Below are positions 21,712 to 31,309 of a DNA stretch of 64,000 nt, one piece after another. A program made the translations under genes and the position numbers. Each line of letters begins with the position of its first letter. Within the stretch, counting starts at the first letter, position 1. The stretch is from Castor canadensis (Eukaryota > Chordata > Mammalia > Rodentia > Castoridae). The stretch is taken from the NCBI RefSeq assembly GCF_047511655.1, contig NC_133390.1, positions 158,345,583-158,409,582 of the forward strand, read 5' to 3'. The notes below the pieces were generated by a model that was given only the letters and a program-made list of their open reading frames with translations, had not been told where the DNA came from and searched no databases.

Positions 21712-21845
21712 GTTTGACCCAAACATTGTATGCACGTATGAATAAAAAAAAAAAAAAAGAGCCGGGTACTCATGGCTTACACCTGTAATCCTAGCTACTT
21801 AGGATTGGAGTTCAAACAGCAGTACTGCAAAAAAAACCCAAAAAA
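21712..21845 (+). mobile_element. 42-bp L1 tail inserted at the start of a truncated SINE
   Basis: A 13-bp TSD AAAAAGAGCCGGG (21699-21711 and 21754-21766) brackets only GTTTGACCCAAACATTGTAT plus about 22 bp and poly-A. The downstream SINE head begins inside the TSD (GCCGGGTACTCATGGCTTAC) and is internally deleted, ending in its A-rich tail near 21845. Confidence 0.8.
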
Positions 21846-21849
21846 CAAA

Positions 21850-22095
21850 AAACCTAGCAAGCCTGCCCTCTTTCTGGTCTCTTGGTTCCTTGCTTATACA
21901 TTGCCCCTTCTGCATGCAGCCAACTTACTTTCTATTTCTCCTCCACCAGGCTGTGATGAAGGGGCCCTTTCTAAGGCACTAGCACCATGATTTTTGGATC
22001 TTCCAACCACCAGAATCATGAGCCAAATAAACGTCTTTATAAGTTTCCCAGCCTCAAGTATTTTGCTGTAACAACACAAATGATTGGGATGGATA
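21850..22095 (+). mobile_element. MaLR-type LTR fragment
   Basis: Late part of an ORR1/MT-like LTR: GAATCATGAGCCAAATAAAC, CCCAGCCTCAAGTATTTTGC, TGTAACAACACAAATGATTG. AATAAA serves as the polyadenylation signal in such LTRs. Confidence 0.6.
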
Positions 22096-22392
22096 CTTTA
22101 TATTGTGCCACATCAGTAGGTACATCATGTTAGGTTGTCCTTCTCTAAGTGATGCCAATGTTGATCAATTCGTTAAAGGCAGTGACCAACTACCAGATCT
22201 ATCTATTAAATAGGAACTGTTTCTTCTTTACAATTAGGCAAATCATCTGCAGGTAATGCCCTGTGTCTGTGGGACTATCCTATTGCCCACCATCTTTCTC
22301 TAAGGTTTTAGCAGTCATTGATGATCTCTCATCAGTTATTTCTCTGGGGGTTGCAAAATGGTGATTTAAGATTTTTTATTCTATCTGTCTTA
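22096..22392. other. Unclassified, possibly an old repeat
   Basis: GGGGGTTGCAAAATGGTGAT is reminiscent of an ancient element. No family named. Confidence 0.35.
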
Positions 22393-22687
22393 CATTTATT
22401 TATTTATTGTTGGTGGTGGTAGGGGGTCTGAACTCAGGGCTTCATGCTAAGTAGGTGCTCTACCACTTAAGCCATTCCACTAACCCTTTTTTTGTGTTGG
22501 CCTGAAACCATGATCCTCCTGATCCCTGCCTCCTAAGTAGCTAGGATTACAGGTGTGAGCCACTGGTGTCCAGCTAAAGTGGTTTTTCTGAGCTTCTTTA
22601 ACTTCTTTTTTTGGTAGGATTAGGATTTGAAGTCAAGGTTTTGTGCTTGCAAAGCAGGTGCTCTACCACTTGAGGCACACTTCCAGT
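22393..22687 (-). mobile_element. Composite SINE and ID-tail SINE
   Basis: A composite copy at 22393-22575 lacks part of its middle. A separate ID-tail SINE follows at 22606-22687 (TTTGAAGTCAAGGTTTTGTG). Confidence 0.8.
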
Positions 22688-22864
22688 TTTTTTTTTTCCC
22701 GACTATTGTTATTGTTCAAATTAGAATGACAGCGTCATTATGCAAAAGCAAGTTGTTACCTGTGAGTTTCATATTTTGATAAGAATTTTTGCTCTTGGTT
22801 ATGTCTTCCTTCAATTTCCAAATAAATCTTCCTTCATTTTCTCTAGCATTCACATGCAACATTT

Positions 22865-22956
22865 TTCTTTTATTTTATCATTTTTACATTTACTTACATG
22901 TGTATACATTGTTTGTGCCACCTCCCCCCTCTACCCCACCTCTAGTTCTTCTTTTT
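22865..22956 (-). mobile_element. L1 3' end, antisense, second subfamily
   Basis: TTTTACATTTACTTACATGT, GTATACATTGTTTGTGCCAC, CTCCCCCCTCTACCCC. The same block recurs at 33665-33780. Confidence 0.6.
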
Positions 22957-22958
22957 AA

Positions 22959-23165
22959 TTTTTTTTTTCTGGCAGTACTAGGGATTGAGCTCTGGGTCTC
23001 ATGATTGCTAGGCAGGCTCTCTACCATTTGAGCCACTCCTCCAACCTATTTTTAATTTTTCGAGACAGGGTTTCACTATGTAGCCCAGGCTGGCCTTCAA
23101 CTCTTCATCCTCCTGCCTTGGTCTCTAAGTGCTGGGATTTCAAGTGTGTGTTACATGCCCAGCTT
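22959..23165 (-). mobile_element. ID-tail SINE followed by B1
   Basis: ID-tail SINE at 22959-23047. Antisense B1 at 23048-23165 (GAGACAGGGTTTCACTATGT, AGCCCAGGCTGGCCTTC). Confidence 0.85.
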
Positions 23166-23322
23166 CTTTGACTTTATATTGGGAACTCTTTTCTTTTACA
23201 TGGAAAAATTTGATTCCTAATAATAGCATATTTACTTACTTGCCTTATCCCACCTTGTATATAGGCTAGCTCTAAAATCCCCATGCTAACATTAATAGTA
23301 ACAAAATATCAGATGGAGCTGC

Positions 23323-23612
23323 ATGCCTGTGATTCATACCTGTAATTCCAGCTACTCAGGAGGCAGAGATTAGGAGGATTGAGGTTTGAAGCCAGCCCAG
23401 GCAAATGGTTCCTGAAACCCTATCTCAAAAAAGCCCTTCACAAAAAGGATGACCGGTGGAGTGGCGCAAGGTGTAGGCCCTGAGTTCAAACCCCAGCACC
23501 ACCCCAGGCAAATAGTTTGCGAGACCCTATCTGAAAAATATCCAACACAGAAAAGGGCTGATGGAATGGCTCAAATGGTAGAGCGCCTACCTAGCCTCAG
23601 AGTGCTGTGTTC
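23323..23612 (+). mobile_element. Composite SINE with internal partial duplication
   Basis: One full sense copy reaches CAAACCCCAGCACCACCCC, then the sequence re-enters the SINE at AGGCAAATAGTTTGCGAGAC and runs through a second tail. Confidence 0.8.
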
Positions 23613-23814
23613 AAAGATCACTGTATCCTTCCTTACTTGCTAAAAGCCCTGGGAATATATTGGAGATATGAGCAGGCCCCTTAGGACAGCAGCATTTTGA
23701 TGTCAGGAAGAATAATTAGCTGGAGGGAAATGAGGAATTTGAGGTACCTCAGGGCAACAAACAGCAAAGTCCTTCATTATCAGTGGAGGGTCTGCAGTTA
23801 CACTGAGAGCTCAA

Positions 23815-24605
23815 GCATGTTATGGACAGTGTTCTGATTAAAACATCCCCTTCAAAACTCCAGCTGAAATTTAATTGCCATTGTGAATGGATCAAGAAGT
23901 GGAGCTTTCTTCTTTTTTTAATTTTTCCTTCTTTTTTTTCAGAGACTCGTTATGTAGCCCAGAGTGGGCTACAACTCAAAATTCTTCTGCCTTAGCCTCC
24001 TGAGTGCTGGGATCACAGGCTTGTGCCACCACACTTGGCTTAAAAGACAGAATTGTGGGGGAGAGATCGGGGGAAGGGTGTGTGGTATTGGGGTTTGAAC
24101 TCAGGGCTTGTATTTGCTAGGCAGGTACTCTATTGCTTGAGTCAAGTCTTCAGCTGTTAGAGAATTTTTTTATAGGTAGTCCAGTCTGCTCTTGTGAATG
24201 GAATAATGCCATTGTACAGGGTTAGATATCCAAGAATTGGGCGCCTGAGTAAAGAACAAGTTTGGCCTGATTTCCTCTGTCTTTCACGTGCTTGGTCGCC
24301 CTTTTGCTTTTTATGACATAGCACAAAAGCCCTTGCTAGGGCTGGGGGTGTGGCTCAAGTGGTAGAGTGCCTGCCTAGCAAGGAAGATGCCCAAAGTTCA
24401 AACCCAGTATTGCCAAAAAAAGAAAAAAAAAGGCGGGGGGGGGGGGAGTTAGAACACAAAGACCCTCTTGCTAGATGCTAGTGCCATATTCTTGGATTGC
24501 CCAGACTTCCAGAACCATGAGCTGAATAAATTCATATAATTTATAAGTTACCAGGTCTATGGTATATATTTCTACTATAGCAGTAGAAAATGGACTAAGA
24601 CAGGT
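23815..24605 (+). mobile_element. MaLR-type LTR split by three SINEs
   Basis: LTR pieces: about 23815-23900 (AGTGTTCTGATTAAAACATC, TGCCATTGTGAATGGATC), 24160-24335, and 24450-24605 (CAGAACCATGAGCTGAATAA, GAAAATGGACTAAGACA). Insertions: antisense B1 23905-24042, antisense ID-tail 24083-24158, sense ID-tail 24339-24447. Confidence 0.65.
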
Positions 24606-24639
24606 AATACTAATAATAACAAAAAGCATATTCATTGAA

Positions 24640-24960
24640 TACTTAGCTGTGGTAAGGCACTGTGTTTAGTGCTTTACACACATTTACCTATTTAATCTTT
24701 ACAGTATGCCTATGGAGCAGGCACTATTGTTTCAACCATTCTCCACTAAAAGTTGAGTGTGGAAATATTAAGTAACTTGCTGTGGCTGAAGGCATGGTTC
24801 AAGCAGTAGAGCACCTGCCTAGCAAGTACAAAGTCTGGAATTCAGACTCCAGTACTGCTTAAAAAAAAAAAAAGGTAACTTGCTCAAGGCTACCCAAACA
24901 AGTGCGGGAGGGAACCTGGTTTCTTACCCAGCAAGCTCTTTACCATGGAGGCCCATTAGA
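24640..24960 (-). mobile_element. MIR, antisense, split by a SINE
   Basis: TAGTGCTTTACACACATTTA and CTCAAGGCTACCCAAACAAG are MIR blocks on each side of the insertion. Confidence 0.75.
24782..24874 (+). mobile_element. ID-tail SINE in MIR
   Basis: Perfect 10-bp TSD GTAACTTGCT at 24772-24781 and 24875-24884. Confidence 0.9.
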
Positions 24961-25159
24961 TTTGGAAATATAACAGTTGTTAACTTTAATGAGAGCAGTT
25001 TCAGGGAAAGGAAGAGACAAAAGTTAGATTGGAATATAATAAAGAGGGTTTGTGGTAAGAAAGTGGAGGATTGGGGGGCGGGGCTCGTAAAATTGAGTCT
25101 CAAGTATATGCTTTTCTCCACTTGTGTTTAACAAGGCCACCATAGAAGGTAGATATGTT

Positions 25160-25540
25160 AACAGCAATGGGACGGTCTGTGATCAGAAGACTTCCAAATT
25201 CTTTGTATCCCACCAGGAAGAATCCATGGCAGGACATGTGGGTATAAGTGGAGTTTATTAAAAGTTAGGGAAGGGAAATATAAAGGGAAGCATGATAGGG
25301 TCCAAATGGAAGCCAGAAGCTGAGAGGGGGTGCTTCTGCTCTTCAAGTGCTTTTAAAACTTAGGGGAAGGGGAGAACCAGGTGATTTTCATCCAATAATC
25401 AGTGAGTACAGAGAGGCATGGGTGGTTCCTGGCCAGGTGAGGGTGGTTCCTGAGCCAAAGCATAGTTAATCTGAGATGCAATGGTTTTTTTCTGTGAACT
25501 CCTAATTTAGCCTGCCTCAGATAGATCACAGGGCTCATCC
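25160..25540 (-). mobile_element. Family X LTR-like repeat, antisense copy
   Basis: TCAGAAGACTTCCAAATTCT, ATCCATGGCAGGACATGTGG and AGTGGAGTTTATTAAAAG are the reverse complement of the block at 32,600-32,880. On the minus strand it carries AATAAA about 20 bp before the CACATGTCCTGCCATGG block, as expected for an LTR R/U5 region. Confidence 0.55.
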
Positions 25541-25732
25541 TGAGTTGGGGGTTACCCATGAGAGGATGAGGCAAGAGGTTGGTCACAAAGTTGGGGCAGA
25601 GAATTCAAGTGAACAGAGGTACACAGAAGAGGAGGGGTCAGGTAGACACTTTGTCAGGGGCAGTGGATTTGTGGCTTCAATAGGATCAAGGATGGAGAAG
25701 GTGGGAAAGAGAAATCAAAGATTCAGTTTCAG

Positions 25733-26000
25733 CCAGGTGTGTGGTACACGCCAGTAATCCCAGCTATTTGGGAGACTGAGGTAAAAAGATTACCAGTTCA
25801 AGGTCAGCCTGGACTACATAGTGAGACTGTCTCAAACAAAACAAAACAAAAACCAAAGAAGATAATTATTCCTTTCACAGCAGATGAACCAGAGGTCAGG
25901 GAAGATAAGGAATTTATCCAGTGTCACACAGTGACATTATGGTGGGGTTGTGAGATTATCCCAGAGCTTGAGTCAAATCACCGCTTTCATGTTGAATTAG
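25733..26000. mobile_element. B1 (+) followed by MIR (-)
   Basis: Sense B1 at 25733-25852 (GCCAGTAATCCCAGCTATTT, CAGCCTGGACTACATAGTGA). Antisense MIR at 25853-26000 (GAACCAGAGGTCAGGGAAG, ATCCAGTGTCACACAGTGAC). Confidence 0.72.
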
Positions 26001-26224
26001 TGGGTTAGCCTCTGGGGCTTGTCTGCTGCCAGGCTATTTCATGCCAATTGCTGACCTGGGTTCCCATCTTCTCTGCATTCTGCCCACTAAAATGGACTCC
26101 TCCTCACCTTTACCTGGCTCTGTCTCCAGAATTTGTCCTATAAACTCCAGATTCTGCTGTTTATGGTTCAGCCTGTCCCTTGATTAGGCCTTCTTCTGAA
26201 ATAAACAGTAATAGCAATAATGAT

Positions 26225-26420
26225 AATAACACCTGTTCCTGTTAACTTTATCAAGCACCTACTACTCTATGCCAAGCTTGGCATAGACTCTCTCATCTGA
26301 TCCTCATAACATCTCATTCTTCTCATTTTGCAGATAAGAACACCAAGGCTCAGAGACATGAAATCACTTACTTGTCTAAGACTACCCAGCTGGGAATTGC
26401 AGAGGGTAGATTCAATTCTG
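26225..26420 (-). mobile_element. MIR SINE, antisense
   Basis: ATCAAGCACCTACTACTCTA, CATTTTGCAGATAAGAACAC, TAAGACTACCCAGCTGGGAA. Confidence 0.8.
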
Positions 26421-26700
26421 AATATTTCTTGTTTTCCCAGTTCTTGCCTTTTGCAATTTATAAAGACTAAATAAGATAAGGACATGATAGCATTTGTATT
26501 AGATAACACATTCTCATTAAAATAATTTTAAGAAATTATGATTCTGGGCACCAATCTGCCAATGCAGCTGGCATTCCATGTCAAGTCTCCTCCAAGAATT
26601 CCTTGGAGATTCTGGAAGGGTCTAACCTGGATTCTACGAGTCCTGTCAACTACGGCATGGTCTTGCCATTGCCAGTCTTCTACTCCTAATGGAGTGGGCA
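26421..26700. other. Unique sequence, nothing recognised
   Basis: Opposing 75-codon ORFs overlap on the two strands here and show no coding signature. Confidence 0.45.
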
Positions 26701-26910
26701 CACACTGTATGCCTGGCACTTCCCTCGTGCTTGACATCTGGCCTAGCACTTTACACATGACTTAATATGCATCCACATACCTGTAAAATACATACATGAT
26801 GTTTCCAAGTCACAATAAGAAAACTGAGGCAAAGAGAAGAGAGGGTGGTAGCTACTGCTAGCATCTAGAACTCAGACCTGGCAGAAGGAACTGCAGTGTC
26901 TGTTCCCTGC
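26701..26910 (-). mobile_element. MIR SINE, antisense
   Basis: CTGTATGCCTGGCACTTCCC, GCACTTTACACATGACTTAA, AACTGAGGCAAAGAGAAGAG. Confidence 0.65.
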
Positions 26911-27049
26911 AATAGTGACTTTGGTATCTCCTCAGACTTGATCCCTTGGGATGATGTGGTAAATTGTCCTTAACTGTACACAGTCCCCAACACTGGTGCT
27001 CTGCCCTCATAGAGCTATATGAGGTCAACCATAAAAAGCATCTCCCAGA

Positions 27050-28130
27050 CCAATGTCAAGCTTTCTTCCTTTGTTTCCTCTAGTAATTTCATAGTTTTGG
27101 GTCTTAGTTTTTTTTTAATCCATTTTGAATTGATTTTTTTTTTGTGGGGGGGAGGAGGACTGGGGTTTAAGGTTTGAACTCAGGGCTTCATGCTTGCAAA
27201 ACAGGTACTTTACCATGTGAGCCACACCTCCAGTCCAGTTTGCTCTGGTTATTTTGGAGATGGGGTCGTTTTGAACTATTTGCCTGGGCTGACCTTGAAC
27301 TGAAATCCTCTGGATCTCAGCATTCCAAGTAGCTAGGATTACAGATTTAGCTACCAGTGCCTAGCATGTATCATAGGTCTTACTAACTTTATTTATTAAA
27401 TCCTCTAGTAATTTCATAGTTTTTTGGTGGAGTTTTTAGGCTTTTCTCTATGTAAGATCATGTCCACAAACAGGAACAAGTTAACTCTTTCCAGTTCACT
27501 TTTTATTTCTTTCTCTACCTAATTGCTCTGGTGAGGACATTCAGTGCTATGAAGACAGAAGTGGTGAAAGTAGCCATCTTTGTCTTGCTCTAGCACCTAG
27601 AGGAAAGCTTTCAGCTTTGCCCACGTCATTATGAAGTAAGCTGTGGGTTTGTCTTATGTGGCCTTTATTGTGACATTCCTTCTATACCTAACTTGCTGGG
27701 AGTTTTTATCATGAAGGGATATAGAATTTTCTCAAGTGCTTTTTCTGCATCTATTAAAATGTATGGTTCTTACCTTTCTTTCTGTTAATGTCATATATCA
27801 CAAGGGTTGGTTTTATGTTGAGCTATCATATCCCTCCTACTTAATCATGGTGAATAATTTTGTTGTTTGTTTTGTTTTCGGTACTGGGCTTTGAACTCAG
27901 GGTCTACACCTTGAGCCAATCCACCACCAGCCCTTTTCTTAAGGATGGTTTTTTTTTAGATAGAGTCTCCAAAACTATTTTGCCCAGGCTGGCTTTGAAC
28001 CTTGATCCTCCTGATCTCTGCCTCTTGAGTAACTAGGATTATAGGTGTAAGCCACTGGTGCTCGGCTTGAATATATCATAATTTGTTGCATTCATTCTAC
28101 TGTTGACTATATTTGTTTCCTTACATTCCT
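27050..28130 (-). mobile_element. L1 ORF2 fragment, antisense, with two SINEs
   Basis: CTCTAGTAATTTCATAGTTT, TATAGAATTTTCTCAAGTGC, TTTTTCTGCATCTATTAAAA and GAGCTATCATATCCCTCC mirror L1 ORF2. Reverse composite SINEs sit at 27134-27365 and 27866-28067. The phrase CTCTAGTAATTTCATAGTTTT appears at about 27078 and again at 27402, so the L1 is partly duplicated across the first SINE. Confidence 0.75.
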
Positions 28131-28208
28131 TTGTATGTATTTTATTTCATAAATATGTATTTCTAAAATGAATCATTTCTATGTTTACAATTAAGAAAAT
28201 GAGGTTCA

Positions 28209-28523
28209 TGAACTGGTGGAGTGGCTCAAGTGGTAGAGCTCCTGCCTAGCAAATGTGAGGCCCTGAGTTCAAACTCCAGTACTTGAAAAAACAAAAAAAA
28301 AAGAGAGATGGGCCAGGTGCTAGTCACTCATGCCTGTATTCCTAGCTACTCAGGAGGCAGAGATCAGTAGGATAGTGTTCAAAGTCAGCCAGGGCAAATA
28401 GTTCATGAGGCCCTATCTCGAAGAATTCCATCACAAAAAAGGTGGAGTGGCTTGAGTGGCTCAAGGTGTAGGCCCTGAATTCAAGTCACAGTACTGCAAA
28501 AAAAAAAAAAAAAAGTAAAGAAT
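28209..28523 (+). mobile_element. ID-tail SINE and composite SINE in one TSD
   Basis: ID-tail copy 28209-28306, composite copy 28312-28515. Only the outer duplication AATGAGGTTCA (28198-28208 and 28524-28534) is visible, so the second probably entered the A-tail of the first. Confidence 0.82.
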
Positions 28524-28622
28524 AATGAGGTTCAAAGAAGGTAGGTGACTTGCCTAAGATTACACAGAAAATAAAGAGCAGAACCAGAATTGGGACTCTG
28601 CATCTTGGCACCTTAACTACAG
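28524..28622 (-). mobile_element. MIR SINE, antisense
   Basis: GTAGGTGACTTGCCTAAGAT, TACACAGAAAATAAAGAGCA. Confidence 0.72.
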
Positions 28623-29041
28623 AGGAGTGAGAGAGGTCTGTTCTCTTTCCTCTTCCTGGGACTGAGGGACCTTCCTAGCCATCCCCAGAATGTAGGTGGC
28701 CTGACCATCACCGGTAGCAGTAGGATTATAATGCAGCCTAGTGGCTAGGAGCACTGTGCTTGTGACATGAGTCCATTATGATGCTCCCAAGCAATAGTCA
28801 CAAGTGCTTGAAGATTCCTCCATGACCACTGTGCCAGACAATGTCTGGAAGGCTCAGGGGCCCAGCCTAAGTCCCTCCCTGAGCCAGACCAGGCAGAAAG
28901 GGGTGTGGAGCCAATAGGAAGGTAGACTCCTGCTGGGATCCTTGATGGATGACCCTGAGTTGGTCTCTTCCTTCCTGGGCTTGCTGCCAACATCCTTCCT
29001 TAGATGTTTGTCCTCTGCCTATGCTCTATGATGTCACTTAT
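28623..29041. other. Unique sequence, nothing recognised
   Basis: Non-repetitive and moderately GC-rich. No exon supported. Confidence 0.5.
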
Positions 29042-29374
29042 ATTTTTTCGTTTTTTGGGAGGGGGCAATACTGGGGATTGAATTCAGGGACTCATGCTTG
29101 CTCATGTTTTTCTCTAAGTTAACTCATTTTAACTCACTTTTTTTTTTTTTTTTTTTGCAGTTCTGGGGTTTTTATGATTTTTTTTGTAGGGGTTTTCCAG
29201 CATAAGCCAGAAAACCTGCTGAACAAATTCTAAAAGAGCTGTGACACTTTATGATTGGTTTTTTTGAGATAGGGTCTCATGAACTATTTGCCCAGGCTGG
29301 CTTTGAACCTCAATCCTCCAGATTTCTGCCTTCTGAGTGGGTAGGATTACTGCATGAGCCACTGGTGCCTGGCT
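29042..29374 (-). mobile_element. ID fragment and interrupted composite SINE
   Basis: Antisense ID scrap at 29042-29106. Composite SINE at 29138-29374 whose tail stops at GCAGTTCTGGGG; about 90 bp of other DNA follow before the head resumes at TTTGAGATAGGGTCTC. Confidence 0.7.
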
Positions 29375-29403
29375 TACTTTTTTAAACTTAAAAAGTTTAG
29401 TTA

Positions 29404-29625
29404 CTGCTGAGCACCAGTGGTTCACACCTGTAATTCTACCTATTTGGGAGGCTGAGATCAAGAGGATGGCAGTTTGAGGCAGCACAGGCAAATAGTTTGT
29501 GAGACTCCATCTCCAAAATAACCAGAGAAAAATGGACTAGACATGTGACTCAAGCAATAGAGCACCTGTTTTGTAAGTGCAAAGCCCTGAGTTCAAACCT
29601 CAAGCCCACCAAAAAAAAAAAAAAA
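29404..29625 (+). mobile_element. Composite SINE
   Basis: Sense copy with the CATCTCCAAAATAACCAGAG variant middle and a 15-A tail. Confidence 0.85.
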
Positions 29626-29931
29626 GTATAACTCCTTGACACTATAAACTATATTAACTTACCTGTGAAGGAATGAAAGAGCCCTAAAGTTAATGTCAGG
29701 CTGGCCAGATTTGCATCCTATTGCTACTAATCACTAACTGATCTTTAGTTATGTTACCAGTCAGTACAACTATCTACCTCCATCATTGTGTCTAGCCAGA
29801 GAAGAATTCAGGCAAGATGTGAACATGCAGTAAAAGTAATGGCAAAATTTATTAGCAGAGGAATATACTTTCATAGATAATCTCAGAAAGGAAGGTGGAA
29901 AAAGACTATTATTTTTTTTCTCTGGCACAAC
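29626..29931. other. Unique sequence, nothing recognised
   Basis: No repeat or exon signature. Confidence 0.5.
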
Positions 29932-30160
29932 TTTTTTTTTTTTTTTCCTTCAGTACTGGGGCTTGAACGCAGGGCCTCATTCTTGCTAGGCAGACACTCT
30001 ACCACTTGAGCCACTCTGCCAACCCTTTTTTGTGTTGGATTTTTTCGAGATAGGGTCTGGAGAACTATTTATTTGCCTGGGGCCAGCTTTGAACCACAGT
30101 CCTCCTAATCTCTGCCTCCTGGGTAGCTAGGATTATAGGCATGAACCACCAGCACCTGAA
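29932..30160 (-). mobile_element. Composite SINE
   Basis: Full reverse copy with intact tail (CTCTACCACTTGAGCCACTC) and head (ATAGGCATGAACCACCAGC). Confidence 0.87.
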
Positions 30161-30339
30161 TTTTGGCTACTTTGATCTTAACAGAGGCTGTTAAATGTTT
30201 TTCTTTTAGAGACCTTGAAGAATACCTTAATTGTAGGTTTCTTTGCATATTGCCACCACTCATTGCTATCTACTACCTAATAGTCATGTAACTATCCTGG
30301 GACACATTGCTACATCTGAAAAATCAAGCACTAGCTTTT

Positions 30340-30529
30340 TTTTTGTTTTTTTCCTCTGGTACTGGGGTTTGAACTCAAAGGTCTTCACCTTGAGCCACTC
30401 CACTAGCCCTTTTTTGTGATGTTTTTTTCGAGATAGGGTCTTGAGAACTATTTGCCCTGGCTGGCTTCAAACAGCGATCCTCCTGATCCCTAGCTCCTGA
30501 TTACAGGTGTAAGCCACTGGCACCCTGCT
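30340..30529 (-). mobile_element. Composite SINE with 14-bp TSD
   Basis: Perfect TSD AAGCACTAGCTTTT at 30326-30339 and 30530-30543. The cleavage end begins inside the T run, as expected for L1-driven priming. Confidence 0.92.
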
Positions 30530-30543
30530 AAGCACTAGCTTTT

Positions 30544-31119
30544 ATCATAACTTGGACCTGTCTTGTATCAGAGCTTTACCATTTTGTCTTCCCCACAACC
30601 TTAAGAGTTAAGACACTACACTTACTCATACAGGCACTACACTATACTTGCTTACAGATGAGGAAATAGCTTGAGTGCAGGTGATTGAACAGTTGACTTT
30701 GTAGGACCTGTCCCTCCTCCATCCAAGTCTGGAAGGTCCTCAAGGAGTGACCACAAAGTCTCACATGTTTGCATATTTCTAATTGAAACCTCTGCCACCT
30801 GAGAAGTTTGCATGAATCAAGACTGTTTCTGTCTGACACCTTCCTGGCTTGCATAAGGTGATCTGATGCTTGTTGCTTGGCGGACTGTCTTTGCCTGAGG
30901 CATTTGTAGGTATGACTTTTTCTTTTTTTTGAGATGCAGACTTTCATTTAGGTCAGATATCTTCTCTAAGGAGAGCTCTAGGCAAAAAAAAAAAAAAAAA
31001 AAAAAGATTCTTGTGTTTAGATCGGTTTACAGAGATGGGCCAATGGGGAAAAATGGACAACATTAGACGAGATCGGGCACATTCAGTGTGGTATGGCCAT
31101 AGACAAGAAGGACAACATT
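30544..31119. other. Unique sequence with a 22-A run
   Basis: A22 at 30984-31005 has no recognisable SINE body in front of it. A minus-strand ORF of 101 codons (30642-30947) has no family resemblance. Nothing else supported. Confidence 0.4.
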
Positions 31120-31129
31120 AGATTTGAAA

Positions 31130-31232
31130 ACGCGGCTGGCAGAGTGGCTCAAGCAGTAGAGTGCCTGCCTAGCAAGCATAAAGCCCTGGGTTCAAACCCC
31201 AGTACCTTAAAAATAAATAGAGAGGGAGAGAG
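31130..31232 (+). mobile_element. ID-tail SINE
   Basis: 10-bp TSD AGATTTGAAA at 31120-31129 and 31233-31242. The tail is GA-rich. Confidence 0.88.
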
Positions 31233-31309
31233 AGATTTGAAAGCAAGAAGAGGAAGCTGTCTGGATCTGGTACTGTACAACTGTAATTGAAGCACTTGTG
31301 CAGCCGAGG

